Virus record (IMG/VR): IMGVR_UViG_3300008952_000334
Coordinates: 1-21,915 of that record
Strand: one strand, 5' to 3'
Length of the DNA stretch: 21,915 nucleotides
Source: a virus
Shown: in pieces, positions 16,998-21,915 of the stretch
Position numbering within the stretch: position 1 is the first letter of the stretch
Layout of the letters: each line of letters starts with the position of its first letter
Program-made: the position numbers and the translations under genes
Notes under the pieces: model-generated
What the model was told of the DNA's origin: nothing
Seen by the model: the letters and a program-made list of their open reading frames with translations, nothing else
Databases searched by the model: none

Positions 16998-17028
16998 AAT
17001 TACGTAATTGTGCCTCATGCACGTGCAT
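16998..17028. promoter_or_regulatory. Two perfect 12-bp palindromes in the chaperone-gene leader
   Basis: AATTACGTAATT (16998-17009) and ATGCACGTGCAT (17017-17028) are both perfect palindromes, 7 bp apart, lying between the candidate promoter and the start codon at 16988. They could be operator sites or small RNA hairpins in the leader; the first is close enough to the ATG to affect ribosome access. No bound protein can be named. Confidence 0.45.
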
Positions 17029-17032
17029 ATTA

Positions 17033-17061
17033 AATATCACCATACAAGAATTTCTTGTAAA
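17033..17061 (-). promoter_or_regulatory. Candidate sigma70-like promoter for the chaperone/tape-measure operon
   Basis: Minus-strand TTTACA (17056-17061, 5 of 6 consensus bases) and GATATT (17033-17038, 4 of 6) are separated by 17 nt. It lies immediately after the terminator that closes the sheath/tube transcript and would start RNA near 17026, giving a leader of about 38 nt. The -35 element overlaps the 17-nt inverted repeat at 17043-17059. The -10 is imperfect, so this is a moderate call. Confidence 0.45.
17043..17059. repeat. Inverted repeat overlapping the promoter
   Basis: TACAAGAA-T-TTCTTGTA is a perfect 8-bp inverted repeat with a 1-bp centre, lying across the spacer and -35 region of the candidate promoter. 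The extended half-site AGTTTACAAGAA recurs at 701-712 in the other promoter region. An operator is possible. Confidence 0.5.
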
Positions 17062-17066
17062 CTATT

Positions 17067-17101
17067 AAAAAAGACAAAAGCCCTCCACTGGAGGGCTTTT
17101 G
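17067..17101 (-). terminator. Rho-independent terminator after sheath and tube genes
   Basis: On the minus strand a perfect 12-bp stem (CAAAAGCCCTCC / GGAGGGCTTTTG, loop AGT; 17075-17101) is followed by TTTTGTCTTTTTT. The GC core is seven pairs. It lies about 40 nt after the tube stop codon and separates the highly expressed sheath and tube genes from the chaperone and tape-measure genes. Confidence 0.92.
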
Positions 17102-17140
17102 AGACCTAGTTACTGATTTACAGTAGTATATAGAAGAGTG

Positions 17141-17629
17141 CTAGTACTGTAGGACAGCGTTGTCAAAACGAATTGTAATTGCGACCTCAGTGGGATCTTC
17201 ACCCGCATAATCTAATTCGCCAAAAGCAGCAGACTCAAGAAAGCACCCCTTGAGGTCCCATAGTTCAACTACGGTTCCAACAGGATCAAGCAGTTTGAGT
17301 TGACAATCACGCTTATAAAAATCAGCATAACCTGCGCGACCAGACACAGATTCAAAGTGAGTACGAACCCATTCCATGACCTGTTGTGCACCCGAGGGAG
17401 CAATAGGATCGTGCAGCGTTACAGAAATTGCATCAAACTTTGTTTTTCCAGCAAGGAACCTTGTTGAGTTCATATACGCAACTTCTTGTGAAGCAGTATT
17501 AATAGTCGGGCGAGCGGCAGTCTTCATTAAGAATGCATCGATTCCCTCGATTGCAAAGACCCATCTAAATTTGCGCTTCGGCTCAAACTTATTGGGAAGC
17601 ATATCAGTAACGGATAGTGTTTCGGCCAT
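17141..17629 (-). CDS. Tail tube protein, T4 gp19-like
   Basis: A 162-residue protein, almost the same length as T4 gp19 (163 residues). It has the family's opening (LPNKFEPKRKFRWVFAIEGI, about 11-30), a central segment around WVRTHFES, and the typical C-terminal strands (KGCFLESAAFGELDYAGEDP, then TEVAITIRFDNAVL). It polymerises as stacked hexameric rings to form the inner tail tube through which DNA passes. AGGAG lies 9 nt upstream of the ATG, and the 53-nt gap to the sheath stop contains only an imperfect inverted repeat. It is the last gene before a strong terminator. The family call is firm. Confidence 0.93.
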   Translation of the reverse strand: MAETLSVTDMLPNKFEPKRKFRWVFAIEGIDAFLMKTAARPTINTASQEVAYMNSTRFLAGKTKFDAISVTLHDPIAPSGAQQVMEWVRTHFESVSGRAGYADFYKRDCQLKLLDPVGTVVELWDLKGCFLESAAFGELDYAGEDPTEVAITIRFDNAVLQY

Positions 17630-17682
17630 GTCTAAATTCTCCTATAAACTTGTGACATATCTAATTATTCTCTTCGAAAGAA

Positions 17683-20600
17683 TTATACTTCCATTCCAGC
17701 GTTTGTAACCACGAAATCCAAAGAGATGAATTCCACAGTACGTGTTGGTTGCAAGAAAATCTTCCCGCGCACAGTGTTGTTTTCAACATCAGCTTGGGTT
17801 GTTGTTGTTGTATCAATTACAACCTTGAACTTATCAAGACCTTGCTGTTGCTGGATCCTTTGAAGGATCGGGTTGACCGCGTTCGAGAAGCGTGCTAGCG
17901 TCTCTGCCCGGTTTGGTTCGAACAAGAGGGTATTTCCGACTCGCTTAACCTGGCGCCTAATCTCAATGAGTAGACGACGTACATTGACCCTATCAAGTGC
18001 ACTCTTAGCGGCTTGCAGTGTCTTCTGGCCCCAGACCACAACTCCAGGAGTGTGTGGGAAGGCTGAGAGAGGATTGATATCCGCCTCATATAGTGCATCA
18101 AGGTTTGCTCTATTAAGCTTAACCTGGGACTCTACAACCCTAGCAAGGGCACCTCTTGTGAAACCAGCTGGGGCAAACCACGGATGTGCTACTGCATCGT
18201 TAAGTGCAAAGGCACCCAAGACTGCAACTGATGGTGGGCATAATACGTTTGTTCTCGTTGCCGGGTCAGGTACTACCACATCTGGGAAGTATGCTGCGGC
18301 AAATGATGTATCAAGGTTTCTGCCAAGCAGATCCTCTACAGTGTTTGAAACGCTAATAACTTGATCGGCTTTATTTTCAACCAAATCATTTACATCATCA
18401 CGTTCAATAACATCCATAATCAACATTGCGTCGAAGCGATCCTCACAGGTATCAATTGCATACTCTGTAACAGATGCATCTCTGAGGCCTGGAATTGCCA
18501 GCAATTTAATATCAACATCAGCTTTTTCAGCCATTACGTCGAGGGCCTTACGGTATGATGCAACTGTTGGTCCATCAACACCACCTTGTTGTTGGGAATC
18601 TAACATTTCTCTACGGCATGCAAGATCAGTCATCTTGGCTTTATTTTTGTCTAGAATATTCAAACCATCGAATCCACCTTGTAGGAAGAAACTAAACTTG
18701 CGATACTTTCTAGCAGCAATGCTTGAGAAATCTTCTTGGAAGTGTGCACCACCAAGAAGGCGAGGGGTATGTGTATCCCATGAAGTTGCGCCGGTTGCCT
18801 CTGCATCCCTACGGTATACAGCCTCATTCCACTTCTTATTATCGAGCAGCCCTGATTCGAGGTCAATACCTTGAACCTCAACATTTTCAAGTGAGAAAGC
18901 ATTTCGGTTGAATCTATCGGAGTCTAGTACTGAAACCAACCCGTCGAGTGTATCATCAGGAGTACCTGCGTTATCGCCAACAGATAGGTTTAACCATCCA
19001 TCATGGAAGTCAGGGAAATACTTGGTCAGTCCATAAATTGACTTGTCAAATACCCTACTCTTATTCGGCTCAACTGGATCATCATTAACCTGGAACTGGA
19101 CACCCCAGTGTAGATTGCTACTAGCTTTTCTTCTGGGATCTTGCCCTGTTGTAATGTCCTGCCGCATTGGAACTGGGATCTGCACTATTTCGCTTAGTGG
19201 GTCGGTTGTGAATAATACTTCACTGTCGTCTGTTTGATCAAGGCCCATTGGAGAAGAACTAAGGAGACTGTCTGCCAGGAATCCAGGGGAGCCTGCAGAA
19301 GATGCACCAGCGGATGTTGCATCAACAGTACCTGAGGTTACTAGGTGGTTGTGACCACGGAAGCCTACTGGTAATGCAGAGTCATCAATTGTATTTCTGT
19401 CAACTTCACCAGCCATCTCAACGCGGATATACTTGGATCGGTTAGGATGAATCCCATCTATTACTAGTTTTTGTGAACCTTCAGGCTTATCAAAATCATA
19501 ATAGGTGTATTGGTCACCAATCACCCTGGCTATATAGCGCTCAGATGTTGGATCAATACTCAGTTTATAGAACTTTTCAAGTGCAACGATGTTATCATCA
19601 TCATCTTCCATTGCTCTAACAAATAAGTCGAATGTACCGAAGTCGGTTGATTCATTACTTGATGCAGCAATACTTGAGATAGAAATCTTGAATCCATTAC
19701 TACCTGCAGTACCATCATCTAGGGCATGAATCTTAAATAGGTTCTTTACCTTGCCACCGAACTTCTGTGATGTTACCCATGGCGACTTTGCGGTACGATA
19801 TCTATCTTCAAAACATTCTGGGTTCGGAATTATACTCGTACCATCATCGCGGGCCAATGATCCTGTTACCAGGAATGCGGCTTCAACCATATCTGTCATT
19901 GAAGCTGCAGTTAGATTACCGTAGTTCCCGCCTGATAGGTAGTCGACATCAATAATGCCAGTACCACCAGCAACACCATGATTTGTGTGTACATCCCATG
20001 AGGTATATAAGCAGTGACCAGCTTTCTCAGTGCAAGATGGGTCAGTATTAAAGATATTCCTAAAGTAATCTGGTGCAACAGGGTCAAGTGATGCAGTAAG
20101 AATGTTTGGGTGGGCAGGGGTGTTAACATGGCCATTCAATAGCATAACAAACTGTTGTCCTGCATTTGCTCTATTTACTGTGCCCCACATGTACCCACCA
20201 TCATCAGTGGCTGTGTTTGTACCAAACTGGCCTCGAGCTTCTGAGGAAGGAGCATTGTTTCCATTATCTGGAGTATTGTCACCACCTTGGTAATATGAAC
20301 TTGATAGTGAGAGCAATACACCGGATGGTGCTAATATAACACCACGTAGTATCGGTGCAGCCTGCTCATCTGAAATTATTGTTCCATCTACAGAGATACC
20401 TGCATCAGAAAAGAGATTTGATGTTGCAGTTTCTTCTGTAAGGCAACCAAGGAAGTATGTACGCCCAAGTGCTGGAGCAACCTGGCCGATTGCCGCGATG
20501 CCACCAGCAAACTCTGCATCAACTATAATGTTAGCATCGCCGGCACCACCTTCGGTGATGGCTGTATTGCCAAGTACAACACCTGCCGGTGCGGCGCCTG

Positions 20601-21900
20601 CCTGTGTCAACTGAACCGAGGGATTGCCGTTATTTAGAACCGCAAGGGCTGTCATTGTAGCGGAACCACCTTGAGTACCGGTAGAACTTGCATCATTAAT
20701 AAGTGCTACTAAATCATCCTGTAGTTCTTCTGCTGTTGTCCTTGCATCTACGCCGTTATCAAACTCGTTCTCATTGGTGCCAAGGCTATTAAGGAATCTA
20801 ATTCCTCTATCAGCCGCCGCGGGGGAGCCATGAGTGGGATCTGTTACAAGGCCACCTGCAATCTCCTGATCATCAGGGTCACTATAGGCGCCTACAGAAT
20901 CTGCAGTGACAGTACATGTGGCGGCATGTGTAATGTTGGGTGACCAGACTGGAGTGCCCAATACATAGTCAGTATTACCAAGTGCTGTTAGGACTGCAGC
21001 CATAAAGTTATGAACTGGTGCCTTGTTCAATGCGGCGTCGAAGTCCAATGCATTGGCCACAGAGTCTCCAGCAAAACCGGCTTGGGCACCGAAAGCATGC
21101 GGATTTGCCTGAGTGTCAGCCAAATCTTGAATACCAATTGTTGTTGAATTTGATTGATTTACATTCTGTAGAGGGTCAATCACAAAGTGGTAATCTGTAT
21201 CACCATCTTTATCATGAATGGTCAATGTCTGATTTTGAAGTGCTGTTTCTGCATTAGCAATAGAGGCATATCCGGCGATAAAATCATTACCTATCGCTAA
21301 TTCCAGTTCAGCAGCATTACCACTACCATCGTTTAAGTCGACTGTATCAGCACCTGCTGTATTTTGGCCGGTGGCTGATATCGTAATGGTTATAGGATCA
21401 TTATCTATATCTAAAAGCTCGATTGATGTCAGTGTGCCTGCAATGGCACCGGCCCCGCCGGCTATTTCTATAATTGCTGTTGCCTGCTCAGCTGGAATGC
21501 CTGCCGAAGGACCGGCAAAGGCGTTTTCACCCAGGAGACCATTAGACTGGGGTTGCTCAGCACCAACACTGAATCCAGCGTTAGTAACTCGCCCAGCATT
21601 AGGAGAACTGGTAGTTCTTCGATTACCATCCCCTACACCAAGTGTTCTTACATAAGTTCCTGCTCTAGAGTTCTTCATCCACTCGTATACTGCTAGTGGA
21701 CCGAACTTCTCGCCATCGGAAGTTCCGAATTCGGCGACGAAGTCTTGATACGTAGCGAATGTGATTGGAACGAAAGCCCGTCCCTTTAGTGACATGCCGA
21801 TTACGCCAGCAGGTGTTCCCTGCGGTTTGACTGTAGTCGGTCCACTTAAGTCAATTTCGCGAGTAGCTACTCCGGCACTCTTAAAGGTCAATTCAGCCAT
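17683..21900 (-). CDS. Contractile tail sheath protein with large insertion
   Basis: A 1405-residue protein, more than twice the length of T4 gp18 (659). The first 95 residues are sheath-like (FKSAGVATREIDLSGPTTV, VIGMSLKGRAFVPITFATYQ, AVYEWMKNSRAGTYVRTLG). The C-terminal third (about 1040-1405) has the conserved sheath core: a DGLNILDK region, GPTVASYRKALDVM, PPSVAVLGAFALNDAVAHPW, GQKTLQ, NVRRLLIEIRRQV, and the closing strand set RGKIFLQPTRTVEFISLDFV. Between lie several hundred residues of Gly/Ala/Asp/Asn-rich beta-type sequence (see separate entry). The protein forms the contractile tube that drives the tail through the host envelope. AGGAG sits 8 nt before the ATG (21909-21913). The gene start is only 15 nt from the window edge, so any promoter is out of view. 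Confidence 0.92.
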   Translation of the reverse strand: MAELTFKSAGVATREIDLSGPTTVKPQGTPAGVIGMSLKGRAFVPITFATYQDFVAEFGTSDGEKFGPLAVYEWMKNSRAGTYVRTLGVGDGNRRTTSSPNAGRVTNAGFSVGAEQPQSNGLLGENAFAGPSAGIPAEQATAIIEIAGGAGAIAGTLTSIELLDIDNDPITITISATGQNTAGADTVDLNDGSGNAAELELAIGNDFIAGYASIANAETALQNQTLTIHDKDGDTDYHFVIDPLQNVNQSNSTTIGIQDLADTQANPHAFGAQAGFAGDSVANALDFDAALNKAPVHNFMAAVLTALGNTDYVLGTPVWSPNITHAATCTVTADSVGAYSDPDDQEIAGGLVTDPTHGSPAAADRGIRFLNSLGTNENEFDNGVDARTTAEELQDDLVALINDASSTGTQGGSATMTALAVLNNGNPSVQLTQAGAAPAGVVLGNTAITEGGAGDANIIVDAEFAGGIAAIGQVAPALGRTYFLGCLTEETATSNLFSDAGISVDGTIISDEQAAPILRGVILAPSGVLLSLSSSYYQGGDNTPDNGNNAPSSEARGQFGTNTATDDGGYMWGTVNRANAGQQFVMLLNGHVNTPAHPNILTASLDPVAPDYFRNIFNTDPSCTEKAGHCLYTSWDVHTNHGVAGGTGIIDVDYLSGGNYGNLTAASMTDMVEAAFLVTGSLARDDGTSIIPNPECFEDRYRTAKSPWVTSQKFGGKVKNLFKIHALDDGTAGSNGFKISISSIAASSNESTDFGTFDLFVRAMEDDDDNIVALEKFYKLSIDPTSERYIARVIGDQYTYYDFDKPEGSQKLVIDGIHPNRSKYIRVEMAGEVDRNTIDDSALPVGFRGHNHLVTSGTVDATSAGASSAGSPGFLADSLLSSSPMGLDQTDDSEVLFTTDPLSEIVQIPVPMRQDITTGQDPRRKASSNLHWGVQFQVNDDPVEPNKSRVFDKSIYGLTKYFPDFHDGWLNLSVGDNAGTPDDTLDGLVSVLDSDRFNRNAFSLENVEVQGIDLESGLLDNKKWNEAVYRRDAEATGATSWDTHTPRLLGGAHFQEDFSSIAARKYRKFSFFLQGGFDGLNILDKNKAKMTDLACRREMLDSQQQGGVDGPTVASYRKALDVMAEKADVDIKLLAIPGLRDASVTEYAIDTCEDRFDAMLIMDVIERDDVNDLVENKADQVISVSNTVEDLLGRNLDTSFAAAYFPDVVVPDPATRTNVLCPPSVAVLGAFALNDAVAHPWFAPAGFTRGALARVVESQVKLNRANLDALYEADINPLSAFPHTPGVVVWGQKTLQAAKSALDRVNVRRLLIEIRRQVKRVGNTLLFEPNRAETLARFSNAVNPILQRIQQQQGLDKFKVVIDTTTTTQADVENNTVRGKIFLQPTRTVEFISLDFVVTNAGMEV
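20101..21603 (-). other. Inserted, probably surface-exposed region of the sheath
   Basis: Residues about 100-600 of the sheath are poor in Lys and Arg and rich in Gly, Ala, Asp, Asn and Thr. Two related beta-type modules can be seen: one around 220-345 (TLTIHDKDGDTDYHFVID, NKAPVHNFMAAVLTAL, TCTVTADSVGAYSDPDDQEI) and one around 360-465 (GIRFLNSLGTNENEF, AEELQDDLVALINDA, PSVQLTQAGAAPAG). Such modules resemble the repeated decoration or adhesin-like domains of tail proteins in environmental phages. They would lie on the outside of the contracted or extended sheath. Confidence 0.55.
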
Positions 21901-21915
21901 TGGTTTTGCTCCTAC

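Noticed and set aside
17630-17682. Hairpin between sheath and tube genes (ATTCTTTCGAAGAGAAT)
   Set aside because: Short, AT-rich, mismatched and without a U tract; unlikely to terminate transcription.
1-21915. tRNA genes, CRISPR arrays, insertion sequences or integrase/attachment sites
   Set aside because: No cloverleaf-like gene, spaced direct repeats, transposase or integrase coding sequence was seen; no intergenic stretch exceeds about 150 nt.

Overview
The window is part of the genome of a tailed, double-stranded DNA bacteriophage with a contractile tail (myovirus). All recognisable genes lie on the minus strand, so transcription runs from high to low coordinates. Start codons are mostly preceded by AGGAG/GGAG-type ribosome binding sites and genes are packed tightly (TAATG overlap, 9-11 nt gaps), as expected for a virus of a bacterial host with normal Shine-Dalgarno use. 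Tail parts resemble T4 (gp19-type tube, gp26/PF12322-type zinc protein, gp53/LysM-type small wedge protein), but a short family A DNA polymerase, a 1405-residue sheath and a 1849-residue tape measure show it is not a close T4 relative. The host cannot be read from the sequence; an environmental (for example aquatic) phage is only a guess.

Layout in the direction of transcription: (1) 21900-17141, tail sheath and tail tube, closed by a clear rho-independent terminator at 17067-17101. (2) 17061-16989, a short intergenic region with three palindromes and a candidate sigma70-like promoter. (3) 16988-15570, the slot where tail-assembly chaperones normally sit: a zinc-ribbon gp26-like protein whose reading frame runs over seven T residues into a second frame (+1 or -2 shift) coding an 86-residue extension, followed by an 84-residue protein of unknown function. 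(4) 15501-9952, the tape measure, with two separate tandem protein-repeat arrays. (5) 9942-2586, a small helical protein, a 1155-residue baseplate/tail protein with one strong membrane-like segment, a 98-residue LysM/gp53-like protein and a 1094-residue baseplate hub-like protein. (6) 2554-714, a compact family A polymerase without exonuclease and a 197-residue protein of unknown function. (7) 709-1, a well-formed extended -10 promoter driving an HD-domain protein and the first 19 codons of a MazG/PRA-PH-like pyrophosphohydrolase cut by the window edge.

Together the genes make the tail: tube polymerises around the tape measure with help from the frameshifted chaperone pair, the sheath wraps the tube, and the hub, LysM-like and large structural proteins form the baseplate. 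The last block belongs to DNA replication and nucleotide housekeeping. The strongest observation is the undisclosed programmed frameshift in the gp26-like gene, which links the T4 gp26-type family to the G/GT type of tail-assembly chaperone.
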